From positions 610,053-674,052 of the forward strand of contig NZ_CP019323.1 in assembly GCF_001971585.1 (NCBI RefSeq): a stretch of DNA of 64,000 bases, read 5' to 3'. A program made the position numbers and the translations under genes. Under the pieces are notes generated by a model. It was not told the DNA's origin. It was given only the letters and a program-made list of their open reading frames with translations, and did no database searches. This document shows positions 50,249 through 59,764 of this stretch, piece after piece; position 1 is the first letter of the stretch, and the number at the start of each line of letters is the position of its first letter. The DNA comes from Companilactobacillus allii (lineage in GTDB: Bacteria > Bacillota > Bacilli > Lactobacillales > Lactobacillaceae).

Positions 50249-52300
50249 ATGAGGGTCACAAAAATATTCTTAGTAGTTATCTTCTTGGCGGGTACAATTG
50301 TATCCGCTTTTCTAGTTAAACAAATAGAATTAGATGGTATTACAAAAGAACGATATTCCATTGATCGATACTATACACCAATTAAAATCAATGATTTTTC
50401 GACTAACGCATCAGATGAATTGAACTCTGGATCTCTAAAGCCATTTATGGAAAAAGCAGCTAAGGATGAGAGTGTTAATTTAATATTTAGAAGTTACAAC
50501 TACGTTTCTGGAACTAATAGGGACGGGTCTATTAACTATGGTAAGACGTTGTTTAATACTTATGATTACTTATATAAGACTACCGAGAAAACAAAACTAA
50601 GTGATTTTTATGATCTCAAAAAATTCAAGATGAATAATAAGGTAGTGGACTTCACAACAAAAGATCAGAAATTCCATTTGTATAATATGAATAATTTGGG
50701 TAGTCATGCTAATGGAATATTTTTGATTGAAACAAAGAATAAAAGAGATGTAAATAATTTCAAAACAAGGTTAGTTTCAGTGACAAAAGCAAATCTTAAA
50801 ATAACGAACAAAGATATTTCTACGTCAATAGTTTTACCTAAACCTGAATTGAAATTACTAGGTAAATATTATAAATTTCTGATATTCTATGCTATTTTTT
50901 ACATAATTCAATTGGTGTGGTGGTCAATTGTTAAATCCAAAGACATAAAGGTTTTAAAATCTGAAGGTATAACAAATTTTAAAATTTACAATGAGCTTAT
51001 CGGATACAATTTCTTGATCACTCTGATTAGTACATTCGCCTTGTTGTCGTTTATTGTAATCAAACACTTTTCGTTTTATTTTCTTTTAGTTGAATGTCTG
51101 ATTTTTTTGTTTTGTTATATAGCAGGTTATATATCGGTTTCTGTAATTAAACTTTCTAACTTTGAATTTAGTTCATCAGAATTAGGTAAATTTCAAAAAA
51201 GTGAAGCCTACATTATTTTAGGAATTAAGATTATTATCTCTTTTGCGTTTTTGATGATGTTATTTCCCATAGTAAAAAATGTTCAATATGTATTCAAACA
51301 AAATCATACGACAAGTAATGAATATAGCAATAATACTGCCGTTCTTTATCCAATGCATGTTGGAGATCAAATAATTGATATGACCAATAGAAATGAGCAA
51401 GCTGAGGAAATCAACTCGCGGAGGATTTCTAGAATAGTTGATAAAAATGAGGGTCAATCGTTTCGTGTCACTTCGCAATCTGATGGTTCACAATTAATAA
51501 CTGCTAATTATAATTACCTGAAAGAAAATCCGATAAGAAATACTAAAAATGAAATCATTAAATTACCATCGTCAGATAAAATATTGATTCTTATTCCTAA
51601 ATCATTAGAGTTATCGAGTAAAAAAATTAAAAAAGATATTCTTGGAAAACATTTTGATAATGTAGAAACTGCAATTATCAATAATGTTCAAAATTTCAAA
51701 GTAGATGGTAAAAATGAAAAATTTGTGAATGCGTCTATGTTCATTATTAGTTCATACAATAGAACTAATGATTTATTCATCAATGAAGTTAATTCTCCAG
51801 ATGGTGGAGGAATTGAAGATGCTGTCAGATTCCCATTAAAGGGAAAAAGTACTAAAGTAAAATACGATAAAATGCTCCGAGATTTACAAAAAAATAATCT
51901 TCAATATGTTCACCCTACGCTAGTGAAATTGTCAGAAGTAAGTCAAGTAGACCGTGAAAAAGTCATGGGTAGTGTGGCACTTTATAGTACAGAATTAATA
52001 TCTTCTTTTATGTTTATTTTACTATCTAGTGTCATTAGTTATTCATTATTAATAACTTCAAATAAGAAAAAGTACATGATAAAAAGAGTTTTTGGATATA
52101 GTAAATTAAGTACATATTTGAAATTTCTTATTATCCCTATGTTAGAAAGTTTAGTTCTACTTATGTTGTCCATTAAAAATCTTGATTTCTCAATATATAC
52201 ATCGATTGGATTTTTGATGATCATTAACTATCTAGTATTATTCACTATCATCAAAATTATGGATAAAAAAAATATCAAAGAATTATTTAGTGAGGTTTGA
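50249..52300 (+). CDS. DUF1430 bacteriocin-associated ABC permease
   Basis: 683 residues. N-terminal helix (about 5-24), an extracellular domain, three helices near 205-305, a second four-helix block with another extracellular domain (about 320-545), and C-terminal helices to 675. This is the double FtsX-like plan of DUF1430/'bacteriocin-associated integral membrane' proteins, considered immunity or export factors. ATG 50249 has CGGAG 11 bases upstream; the in-frame GTG at 50240 is too close to it. The ATPase gene follows with a 2-bp gap. No bacteriocin precursor was found next to it. Confidence 0.8.
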   Translation: MRVTKIFLVVIFLAGTIVSAFLVKQIELDGITKERYSIDRYYTPIKINDFSTNASDELNSGSLKPFMEKAAKDESVNLIFRSYNYVSGTNRDGSINYGKTLFNTYDYLYKTTEKTKLSDFYDLKKFKMNNKVVDFTTKDQKFHLYNMNNLGSHANGIFLIETKNKRDVNNFKTRLVSVTKANLKITNKDISTSIVLPKPELKLLGKYYKFLIFYAIFYIIQLVWWSIVKSKDIKVLKSEGITNFKIYNELIGYNFLITLISTFALLSFIVIKHFSFYFLLVECLIFLFCYIAGYISVSVIKLSNFEFSSSELGKFQKSEAYIILGIKIIISFAFLMMLFPIVKNVQYVFKQNHTTSNEYSNNTAVLYPMHVGDQIIDMTNRNEQAEEINSRRISRIVDKNEGQSFRVTSQSDGSQLITANYNYLKENPIRNTKNEIIKLPSSDKILILIPKSLELSSKKIKKDILGKHFDNVETAIINNVQNFKVDGKNEKFVNASMFIISSYNRTNDLFINEVNSPDGGGIEDAVRFPLKGKSTKVKYDKMLRDLQKNNLQYVHPTLVKLSEVSQVDREKVMGSVALYSTELISSFMFILLSSVISYSLLITSNKKKYMIKRVFGYSKLSTYLKFLIIPMLESLVLLMLSIKNLDFSIYTSIGFLMIINYLVLFTIIKIMDKKNIKELFSEV

Positions 52301-52302
52301 GT

Positions 52303-52959
52303 GTGGATATAGTAGAAATAGAAAATCTAGAAAAAAAATATCGAAAAAACTCAGTTATTAGAAAAATGAATCTGACGATTCCTGACCATAAAATTGTCGC
52401 TATATATGGTGATAGTGGGTCTGGAAAAACAACTCTGTTAAATATTATTGGTCTAATCGAAAAATTTGATAATGGTGAAGTTACTTTATTTCAAAAGAAA
52501 ATTTCAAATATCTCTAAGAAAGAGAAATTGCAAATTTACCGTCAAGACATATCCTTCATCTTTCAAAACTTTGGATTAGTCGATAGCAAAACAATCTATT
52601 ATAACCTAGGTATCGCCATGCGTTTCAGTTATCCAAGAATGTCAAAAAATGACAAGGAAAAGTTGATGTTGGATGTTTTACATAAATTGAAACTTGATAA
52701 TCTCTCTTTGAAGACTAAAATTTACAAATTATCTGGTGGTGAACAACAAAGAATAGCAATAGCTAGAGTTATACTAAAGGGATCTAGATTGATATTAGCA
52801 GATGAAGCAACTGGATCACTAGATCAAGCAAACAAAGAAGACGTTATGAATATTTTTAAAGAATTAAAAAATGATGGAAAGACCATTGTTATTGTCACTC
52901 ATGATCCCTATGTCATAGAAAATAGTGATATTTCATATGACATTAAAAATCTTCAATAA
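52303..52959 (+). CDS. ABC transporter ATP-binding protein (LolD/MacB type)
   Basis: 218 residues: Walker A YGDSGSGKTTLL, Q-loop FIFQNFGLVD, signature KLSGGEQQRIAIARV, Walker B LILADEATGSLD and His switch VTHD. It belongs to the group powering FtsX-like permeases and clearly partners the DUF1430 protein. GTG 52303 is preferred, with GTGAGG 7 bases upstream, over TTG 52297, which overlaps the upstream stop. Confidence 0.9.
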   Translation: MDIVEIENLEKKYRKNSVIRKMNLTIPDHKIVAIYGDSGSGKTTLLNIIGLIEKFDNGEVTLFQKKISNISKKEKLQIYRQDISFIFQNFGLVDSKTIYYNLGIAMRFSYPRMSKNDKEKLMLDVLHKLKLDNLSLKTKIYKLSGGEQQRIAIARVILKGSRLILADEATGSLDQANKEDVMNIFKELKNDGKTIVIVTHDPYVIENSDISYDIKNLQ

Positions 52960-52983
52960 AAACAATAGATATGTGATTCAAAC

Positions 52984-53094
52984 GTGCGTCAAAAAACAAT
53001 TTTCCGTTTAATACAAAAAAGCAGACATTCATTTACGTGAATATCTGTTTTTTCGTATTATAAACGAAAACTGAACGTATTTTGACGCACTCTA
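52984..53094 (-). repeat. palindromic stop-linked element G (second subfamily)
   Basis: Minus orientation, starting TAGAGTGCG where TAG is the nrdF stop. Outer stem GTGCGTCAAAA/TTTTGACGCAC is a perfect 11 bp. Internal loop CGTTCAGTTTTCGTTTATAA faces TTAAACGGAAAATTGT. The inner stem, about 20 bp around TTTACGTGAA, has a sequence unlike F or H. Confidence 0.88.
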
Positions 53095-54120
53095 CTTCAA
53101 TTTTCGAATCTTATTAAACAATTCTCCACCGTTATTTTCATTAGATGAATCGTCATTCAAACCAATATCATAATCGCTATCTTTCATAGCTTCAACTTGT
53201 CCCATTAAGTAGCCGTTACCTACTTGTGAGAAGAAGTCATGATTGGTTGTTCCTGTTGAAATACCGTTCATAACGATAGGATTAACATCTTCAGCGTTAC
53301 CATCGGGGAATAATGGAGATTGTCCTAGGTTCATCAAGGCTTTATTGGCGTTATAACGAAGGAATGTCATAACTTCTTCTGTCCAATTAGTACCTTTGTA
53401 TAATTCATTAGTATATTTCTCTTCATTGTCATATAACTCGTAAAGAAGGTCATACATCCAATCTTGCATTTCTTCTTTCTTATCATCTGATAATTCGTTG
53501 AATCCTAGTTGGAATTTATATCCGATATAAGTTCCGTGAACTGATTCATCACGAATGATCAATTTGATGATCTCGGCAACATTGGCGAGTTTGTTATTAC
53601 CTAGGTAATAAAGTGGTGTATAAAATCCTGAATAGAACAAGAAACTTTCCAAGAAGACACTGGCTACTTTCTTTTGTAGTGGTGTGCCATTTTGATAAAT
53701 ATTATTGACAGTTTCGGCCTTTTTCTGAAGATATTCATTGTGATCGGTCCAATCGAATATTTCTTCGATTTCTTCTGCAGTGTTTAAGGTACTGAAAATA
53801 GAAGAATAACTTTTGGCGTGAACTGATTCCATGAATTGGATGTTATTGAAAACAGCTGTCTCGGCTTGAGTACGAGTATCTTTTAACATTGCTTCGATAC
53901 CATCTTGTGATTGTAAAGTATCAAGTAGTGTCAAACCACCAAAGACGTGTCCGACAACTGTTTGTTCAAGTTTACTTAGTGTTCTCCAGTCATCCATATC
54001 GTTTGATAGTGGAATACGTGTATCCAACCAAAATTGAGAAGTTAATTTCTCCCAAGTTGCTTTATCTACTACATCTTCCAGTTTGTTCCAGTTCATGGCT
54101 TTGTAATACGTGTCGACCAT
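53092..54120 (-). CDS. nrdF: class Ib ribonucleotide reductase beta subunit NrdF
   Basis: Radical-generating subunit (dimetal-tyrosyl). 342 residues. Metal ligands and radical tyrosine are visible: GGLTLLD (Asp), FMESVHAKSYSSIF (Glu, His, Tyr), FLESFLFYSGFY (Glu) and IIRDESVHGTY (Glu, His). Last gene of nrdHIEF, 12 bp after nrdE. SD AGGAGGA. Its TAG is the first part of palindromic element G. Confidence 0.97.
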   Translation of the reverse strand: MVDTYYKAMNWNKLEDVVDKATWEKLTSQFWLDTRIPLSNDMDDWRTLSKLEQTVVGHVFGGLTLLDTLQSQDGIEAMLKDTRTQAETAVFNNIQFMESVHAKSYSSIFSTLNTAEEIEEIFDWTDHNEYLQKKAETVNNIYQNGTPLQKKVASVFLESFLFYSGFYTPLYYLGNNKLANVAEIIKLIIRDESVHGTYIGYKFQLGFNELSDDKKEEMQDWMYDLLYELYDNEEKYTNELYKGTNWTEEVMTFLRYNANKALMNLGQSPLFPDGNAEDVNPIVMNGISTGTTNHDFFSQVGNGYLMGQVEAMKDSDYDIGLNDDSSNENNGGELFNKIRKLK

Positions 54121-54132
54121 AGTTGAATCCTC

Positions 54133-56298
54133 CTAAATTGAGCAGCTTTCGCATTCGTTGCTTCCGATTTCATCGTTATTTTCTGTAAATGTACGAATAT
54201 AATACAATGACTTGATACCTTTGTAATAGGCATAGTTACGTAAAATACTTAGATCACGTGTAGTTTGTTTAGGATCTGTCTTCCATTCATAAAGACCTTC
54301 AGGGATGATAGAGCGAACAAAAAGTGTCAAACTCATTCCTTGATCAATGAATCTTTGTGCTGAAGCATAGATGTCTATAACTTTTCTCATGTCAGTATCA
54401 TAAGCTGATTTATAGTAACCGATGGTATCGTTACTTAATAGTGGAGCTGGGAAGTATAACTTACCGTTTTTCTTCTCTTGTCTCTCTTCAACTAGTCTAG
54501 TAATAGGTTGCAAACTAGCGCTTGTATTATTGACATATGAAATAGAACCAGTTGGTGCAACTGCTAAACGGTAGTCGTTATATAGTCCATCACGTTGTAC
54601 ATCAGATTTAAGATTTGCCCAGTCATTTTGATTAGGAATCTTAATACCGGCGAATAATCCTTTAACAATATCTGACTTTGGACCGAAGTCTTCAGCTAGA
54701 TATTTGTCGAAGTATGAACCATTTGCGTAGTCAGAATTCTCAAAGTTAACGAAGTTTTCGTTACGTTCTTTAGCAATATGATTACTCTCTACTAGAGTCC
54801 AGTAGTTTAGTAACATGAAGTAAATCCCGATGAATTCGATTGATTCTGGTGAACCGTATTCGATATGATTCTTAGCTAGATAAGTATGTAACCCCATAGC
54901 ACCAAGTCCAACTGAATGACTCATTTTATTACCGTGAGCAACAGTTGGAACAGCAGTAATATTGGATGCATCACTGACGAATGTCAAAGCTCTAAGCATA
55001 GAACGAATTGATTTACCAAAGTCAGGACTTTCCATCATATTCAAGATATTAGTTGAGCCAAGGTTACAACTGACATCTGTACCGAGTTTGATGAACTCTT
55101 GTGCATCATTTAATTCTGAAGGAATCTGAACTTGTTGAATCTCAGTACATAGATTACTCATGATAACTTTACCGTCGATAGGATTATCACGATTGGCTGT
55201 GTCAATGTTTAAGACATAAGGATAGCCGGATTCTTGTTGAAGTTTACTGATCTCATCTTCAAGTTCACGTGCGTTGATCTTGTACTTTTTGATCCGATCA
55301 TCAGCAACCATATTATCGTATTCTTTAGTGATGTCGATATATGAGAAAGGAACACCGTAAACACGCTCTACTGAATAAGGGCTGAACAAATACATATCGG
55401 AATTGTTTTTTACAAGTTCGTAATACTTGTCAGGAACGATTACACCAAGTGAAAGAGTCTTAACACGGACTTTTTCATCAGCGTTTTCTTTTTTAGCTGA
55501 AAGAAAATCAATAATATCAGGGTGGAATACGTTTAAGTACACAGCACCAGCACCTTGTCTTTGACCAAGTTGGTTACTGTAACTGAAACTATCCTCAAGT
55601 AACTTCATAACTGGTAGAACACCAGATGATGAATTATCAATTCCCTTGATAGGTGAACCAGATTCACGAAGGTTTGATAAAGTAATACCAACACCCCCAC
55701 CGATCCTTGATAATTGTAAGGCAGAGTTGATCGTACGACCGATGCTGTTCATGTCATCAGTTACTTGTAAAAGAAAACATGATACATACTCACCACGGCG
55801 TTTTCTGCCGGCATTAAGAAAAGATGGTGTAGCTGGTTGATAGCGTTGCATGATCATCTCAAATGCTAAAGTAGTTGCTTGGTCTTGGTCACCATTTGCG
55901 AATAATAGGGCATTAAAAAGAATACGCATTTCGTAATTCTCCAAGTACAGATCACCATCGTTTGTCTTGATGACATATTGATTAAAGAATTTGTATGCGG
56001 CCATGAATGATTGGAATTCAAATTTTTGATCTAATAGTGATTGATAAAGCTTGTCGATGAATTCAAAAGGATACTTATCGATAACTTCTCTTTCGATATA
56101 ATCATTTTGGATGAGATAGTCAATGTGTGACTTAAATGAATCAAATTTCATAGTATTTGGTTCAACGTTCTCAGCAAAGAAAGCTTTAACAGCTTCTCTA
56201 TCCTTATTCAATGGAATTTTTCCATCAACTGGAATATTGATTTCGTTATTTAGTTTGAAGTAACTTACTTTAGTTACATCCAGATTATTTAGTCCCAA
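54133..56298 (-). CDS. nrdE: class Ib ribonucleotide reductase alpha subunit NrdE
   Basis: Catalytic subunit reducing ribonucleoside diphosphates. 721 residues. Substrate-loop cysteine in EYVSCFLLQ (near 175), active-site NLCTEIQQ (Asn-x-Cys-x-Glu near 390), radical-path tyrosines near 690, and the C-terminal redox pair ECESCSI. The TTG start at 56298 overlaps the nrdI end by 14 bp and gives the length of homologues. Confidence 0.97.
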   Translation of the reverse strand: MGLNNLDVTKVSYFKLNNEINIPVDGKIPLNKDREAVKAFFAENVEPNTMKFDSFKSHIDYLIQNDYIEREVIDKYPFEFIDKLYQSLLDQKFEFQSFMAAYKFFNQYVIKTNDGDLYLENYEMRILFNALLFANGDQDQATTLAFEMIMQRYQPATPSFLNAGRKRRGEYVSCFLLQVTDDMNSIGRTINSALQLSRIGGGVGITLSNLRESGSPIKGIDNSSSGVLPVMKLLEDSFSYSNQLGQRQGAGAVYLNVFHPDIIDFLSAKKENADEKVRVKTLSLGVIVPDKYYELVKNNSDMYLFSPYSVERVYGVPFSYIDITKEYDNMVADDRIKKYKINARELEDEISKLQQESGYPYVLNIDTANRDNPIDGKVIMSNLCTEIQQVQIPSELNDAQEFIKLGTDVSCNLGSTNILNMMESPDFGKSIRSMLRALTFVSDASNITAVPTVAHGNKMSHSVGLGAMGLHTYLAKNHIEYGSPESIEFIGIYFMLLNYWTLVESNHIAKERNENFVNFENSDYANGSYFDKYLAEDFGPKSDIVKGLFAGIKIPNQNDWANLKSDVQRDGLYNDYRLAVAPTGSISYVNNTSASLQPITRLVEERQEKKNGKLYFPAPLLSNDTIGYYKSAYDTDMRKVIDIYASAQRFIDQGMSLTLFVRSIIPEGLYEWKTDPKQTTRDLSILRNYAYYKGIKSLYYIRTFTENNDEIGSNECESCSI

Positions 56299-56659
56299 AG
56301 TTATTCACTACTTTCTTGAAGTTTTCTACGTCTTTATTTGTACCGTTAAATTCGAATTCGAATACAACGGGAACATCTAGTCCTTTGGCAATGTCGTTAG
56401 CTGTGTGATTGTAAAGGGTGTTGAAGTTACGATTGCCACCACCAGCTAATCCAACACAGTTCTTGGCGTTGTCTTTATACTGCAAGAAATCTACGACAGG
56501 GTCCATCATATCATCGTCATATGCCGGAACGATGAGAATAAAAGACCGACCCATTTCGTGGAACGGATCGGCGTCGTTAATTTCATATCCATTTAAACCG
56601 GTCTTTGAAACGAAACGTCTGGTTTGACCGGTAATTGAGTAGTAGGCTATTTCAACCAT
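56285..56659 (-). CDS. nrdI: flavodoxin-like NrdI
   Basis: Supplies oxidant for manganese cofactor assembly in NrdF. 124 residues with the flavodoxin-like start MVEIAYYSITGQTRRFV (FMN phosphate loop) and GLAGGGNRNFNTLYN. Start overlaps the nrdH stop by one base (TAATG). Confidence 0.94.
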   Translation of the reverse strand: MVEIAYYSITGQTRRFVSKTGLNGYEINDADPFHEMGRSFILIVPAYDDDMMDPVVDFLQYKDNAKNCVGLAGGGNRNFNTLYNHTANDIAKGLDVPVVFEFEFNGTNKDVENFKKVVNNFGTK

Positions 56660-56889
56660 TAGTTAGCTAGTGCTTTCAAGCTATCTGGGCGGAAACCGAC
56701 GATTGGGTCGCTATTTTCAGGCATAACTACTGGTACGCTTTGAAAACCCTGTTGTTTTAAAATGTCTAGATATTGAGGCTCTTTATTAATATTATGTTCT
56801 TCAAAGTTGATGTTGTGTTCTTTGAGATATCTCTTTGTCATTTTGCATTGCATGCAGTTGTTTTTACTATATACGATTATATTGTTCAT
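56659..56889 (-). CDS. nrdH: glutaredoxin-like NrdH redoxin
   Basis: Electron donor to NrdE. 76 residues from ATG 56889: NNIIVYSKNNCMQCKMTKRY with the CxxC active site CMQC, and GFRPDSLKALAN at the end (NrdH GFRP motif). The frame is open 11 codons upstream, but GAGGGAG precedes 56889 at a proper distance. First gene of nrdHIEF. Confidence 0.94.
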   Translation of the reverse strand: MNNIIVYSKNNCMQCKMTKRYLKEHNINFEEHNINKEPQYLDILKQQGFQSVPVVMPENSDPIVGFRPDSLKALAN

Positions 56890-56970
56890 GTGGTCCACTC
56901 CCTCGAAATGTAATTCATTCACTAGTATAAAACATTCAATATACCAATACTAGTAATTGTTCTCATAAAA

Positions 56971-56986
56971 GTACTATATATGGTAT
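56971..56986. promoter_or_regulatory. candidate NrdR box upstream of nrdH
   Basis: GTACTATATATGGTAT resembles the 16-bp NrdR box (acaCwATATATwGtgt). A weaker AT-similar copy may lie near 56932-56947, but the spacing of about 39 bp is not the usual 31-32. The rest of 56890-57173 holds no gene. Confidence 0.45.
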
Positions 56987-57173
56987 TTTAAATAGATTGG
57001 TATACATCATAGTGTGGCTGTATCGACCGTTCCAGCGCTTTTTGTCTAGTGAATAATATTCTGATTTTTATTAAAATTTGATGTTTCGTGGTAAAATTAC
57101 CGTAATGACTATTATAGGTTTTTCAGGTAAAATTACAAATAAGAAAAAGCAATAAACTAGTAGGGAGAAAATT

Positions 57174-57806
57174 ATGAATTCTTGGAATTTTGTGGGAATT
57201 ATCGCATGGCTATTAGTGATTGCGCTATTAGTACTTGTGGTATTTAATATTAGAAATCGTCATCTAAAAATATTAGTTGTTCAAAAGAATGGAATAACTT
57301 GGAAAACGATCACTGTAGATTTTATCGAGATACTTGTGGTTATTTTTGCAGTTAGTGGGATGCTTTATACAACTTTGTTCTCAAGGGTTGATTTGAAAAA
57401 TAAAGCTGACATTGAGATGACTTATAAATATGAACCAATGATCGTTCAGACTACTGATGATGGTCAAGGTTATTATGTAAAGATCGATAAGAAAGATAAG
57501 CATAGTGATAATGACGTCTATCAATACTGGGTAAATAATTCGACATATTCTGTATCAAGTCGTAATGCAGCAATTTCAGATGCTACATTGCCATTTAACG
57601 TTTCAGGGATGAGGATTAGTTGGCCAATGAAGAAGATCACAAAGATGGATGCAAAGTATCAACAAGCTTATGTGATCACTGCACATGCAAAGTATAAGAA
57701 TAACTTCTCAAATGGCTTAGGATTAAAAGCAGGCAGATTTGCGATGGAGTATCGTGTACTACGTGTGCCAGCTAGATCATTTATTAATGTGGAGAATGTA
57801 AAGTAG
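57174..57806 (+). CDS. LVIS_2131 family membrane protein
   Basis: 210 residues. Two N-terminal membrane helices (about 5-26 and 48-68) frame a short loop (NRHLKILVVQKNGITWKTIT). An extracellular domain follows (about 75-210). The pattern matches the lactobacillus LVIS_2131 family, of unknown role. SD AGGGAGA. Its TAG is shared with the start of palindromic element H. Confidence 0.78.
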   Translation: MNSWNFVGIIAWLLVIALLVLVVFNIRNRHLKILVVQKNGITWKTITVDFIEILVVIFAVSGMLYTTLFSRVDLKNKADIEMTYKYEPMIVQTTDDGQGYYVKIDKKDKHSDNDVYQYWVNNSTYSVSSRNAAISDATLPFNVSGMRISWPMKKITKMDAKYQQAYVITAHAKYKNNFSNGLGLKAGRFAMEYRVLRVPARSFINVENVK

Positions 57807-57917
57807 AGAGTTTCTAAACGCTCAGTTTTCGAGTATAACCTAAAAAGAGTCCTAGTATTCACGCAAGTGAATGCTAGGACTCTTTTAAATTAAACGGAAA
57901 AAACTGTGCGTAGAAAC
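57805..57917 (+). repeat. palindromic stop-linked element H (second subfamily)
   Basis: TAGAGAG starts on the stop codon. Outer stem GTTTCTAAACGC/GCGTAGAAAC. Internal loop CTCAGTTTTCGAGTATAA faces ATTAAACGGAAAAAACTGT, as in F and G. The inner stem CCTAAAAAGAGTCCTAGTAT partly resembles that of B-E (AGTCCTAGTA), linking the two subfamilies. Confidence 0.87.
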
Positions 57918-57939
57918 AAAATTATATTATAATTTTGTT

Positions 57940-58143
57940 CTATTCTTTAATTTTCTTAATACTTACAACGATCTTGTTGTTTAATTCTGTTTTATTAGAA
58001 TCATCTTTAGGATCATTCTTTACGATTTCCATCAAAGCTGAGTGCTCATAGACCTTTTCAACTTTACCTTCAAATGGATAATCCATATCTTCATCCACGT
58101 TACACTTGTAAATTTCTCCGACTTTCAAATCTTCTATTTTCAT
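57940..58143 (-). CDS. small KOW/DUF2187-like protein
   Basis: 67 residues, charged, probably a small beta barrel: KIEDLKVGEIYKCNV, FEGKVEKVYEHSALMEIV, KIVVSIKKIKE. The 'effect of binding on a barrel' pattern recalls KOW-like or DUF2187 proteins; assignment uncertain. SD TAGGAGAT. Monocistronic. Confidence 0.65.
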   Translation of the reverse strand: MKIEDLKVGEIYKCNVDEDMDYPFEGKVEKVYEHSALMEIVKNDPKDDSNKTELNNKIVVSIKKIKE

Positions 58144-58227
58144 ATGTATAAATCTCCTAGGATTTTTTACTTAACAGACTAGTATAATAATATAGTAGAA
58201 GAAATAATTCAAATATAGGACACTTTT

Positions 58228-58785
58228 ATGGGAAAAAAAATTATTGTTATAACCGGTGCCAGTGGTACAGGGAAGACTACTATCAGTCAATATTTAAAAG
58301 AAAAATATAATATTCCAATTGTAATCACTCATACAACTAGATTGCCACGGGTTGGAGAAGTGGATGGAGTGGATTATCACTTCGAAACGGATGAAACTTT
58401 TAAAAAGAACCACTACTTAGAACAAGTGGAATACTCCGGATATCACTATGGCTCGTCTCAGGAAAGTTTGAATGCAATGTGGAAAAATGTTGATGTGGCC
58501 AGTATTGTTGTTGATACAGCTGGTGCAATTTCTTATGAGAAGAAGTATGGGGACCTAGCAGTGATCATATTTTTAAAGCTTGATCTTGATACTGTCGCAA
58601 ATAGATTACGTGATCGTGGGGATGACCCAGATAGAGTACAAAGACGAATAAACAGTGACGAATTTAAACGAGATCTGGTAATTCCGGTAGAATTACGTAA
58701 CAAATCATATGAAATTGTTAACAAAACCATCGAAAAAACCGAAGAAAAGGTCGATAAAATAGTAAAAAGTATAATTATCAAGTAA
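58228..58785 (+). CDS. guanylate kinase-like P-loop kinase
   Basis: 185 residues: P-loop ITGASGTGKTT, THTTRLPRVGEVDGVDYHF (GMP-binding region of guanylate kinases), HYGSSQESL, and lid RLRDRGDDPDRVQRRI. Probably GMP phosphorylation. It is shorter and more divergent than the housekeeping Gmk, which normally lies near rpoZ/priA, so it may be a second guanylate kinase-like paralogue. Confidence 0.82.
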   Translation: MGKKIIVITGASGTGKTTISQYLKEKYNIPIVITHTTRLPRVGEVDGVDYHFETDETFKKNHYLEQVEYSGYHYGSSQESLNAMWKNVDVASIVVDTAGAISYEKKYGDLAVIIFLKLDLDTVANRLRDRGDDPDRVQRRINSDEFKRDLVIPVELRNKSYEIVNKTIEKTEEKVDKIVKSIIIK

Positions 58786-58802
58786 TTTGATTATTCACAA
58801 AT

Positions 58803-58841
58803 AGGCTATCAACGCTGATATAACAGCATTGGTAGCCTTTT
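58803..58841 (+). terminator. terminator after the guanylate kinase-like gene
   Basis: AGGCTATCAACGCTG / CAGCATTGGTAGCCT with one mismatch, then TTTT. Confidence 0.85.
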
Positions 58842-59000
58842 AATATTGTGAAGAAAAAAGTGTAACATTCTTATACAATTGCTGTAACAATTCTGCAATA
58901 TTCAGAGTGTATTATAGTCATCGTTGAGTGATAAGGAAATATAATTTAAGAAAATTTAATAAATAAAAAAAACAATTAACCATTACGGGGGATTTTCATT

Positions 59001-59732
59001 TTGAATAATAAAGTTAAAAAGAGTCTTATTTCATTTACAGCTGCTGCTTCACTTGCAGTTACAGGTTTAGGCGTTTCAAATGCAACAACAACACATGCTG
59101 CTACAACTGTTGCCGCACCAAGTGCTGTAACTACAAGTTCAATGACTTTGCTTTACTCTACACCATCAGCATCAGCTAAGACTGTTGGCCGTGCACTTGC
59201 TGCTAACACTTCATGGGCCGTTGGTAAAGCTGTACAAGATGACAGTGGTAATACTTTCTACTATGTTGCTACAAACGAATGGGTTAAAGCATCAGATGTA
59301 ACTGACTCATCAGCTGTTACTGAAGCTGCTGCAGATACAACAACTACAGATACAACTACAGACAACTCACAATCAAGTGTTGATTCTGTTATCAGTACTG
59401 CTAAACAATACTTAGGTACACCATACGTATGGGGTGGTAAGACTCCTTCAGGTTTTGACTGTTCAGGATTTACATCATATGTATTCCAACAAGCAACAGG
59501 TAAGAGCATTGGCTCATATACTGTAGCTCAAGAATCAGCCGGAACAAAAGAAGCTGTTTCACAAGCATCAGCCGGAGACTTATTATTCTGGGGTGGCCAA
59601 GGTTCTTCATATCACGTTGCTATCTACTTAGGTAACAACCAATACATCGCCGCACCACAACCTGGTCAATCAGTTAAGATCTCAAGTATCTCAGGTTACT
59701 TCATGCCTTCATTCGCTGTTAAGGTATTGTAA
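59001..59732 (+). CDS. secreted NlpC/P60 peptidoglycan endopeptidase
   Basis: 243 residues. Signal peptide ending near ATTTHAAT (about residue 33), an SH3/SLAP-like domain (about 45-102, TLLYSTPSASAKTVG, EWVKASDV), a T/D/S-rich linker, and C-terminal NlpC/P60 with catalytic Cys in DCSGFTSYVF and His in SSYHVAIYLG. Cleaves stem peptides. TTG start with GGGGGA 8 bases upstream. Frequent preferred codons suggest high expression. Monocistronic. Confidence 0.92.
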   Translation: MNNKVKKSLISFTAAASLAVTGLGVSNATTTHAATTVAAPSAVTTSSMTLLYSTPSASAKTVGRALAANTSWAVGKAVQDDSGNTFYYVATNEWVKASDVTDSSAVTEAAADTTTTDTTTDNSQSSVDSVISTAKQYLGTPYVWGGKTPSGFDCSGFTSYVFQQATGKSIGSYTVAQESAGTKEAVSQASAGDLLFWGGQGSSYHVAIYLGNNQYIAAPQPGQSVKISSISGYFMPSFAVKVL

Positions 59733-59764
59733 GATAAATTAAATTCAAAATAAAAATCACTTAT

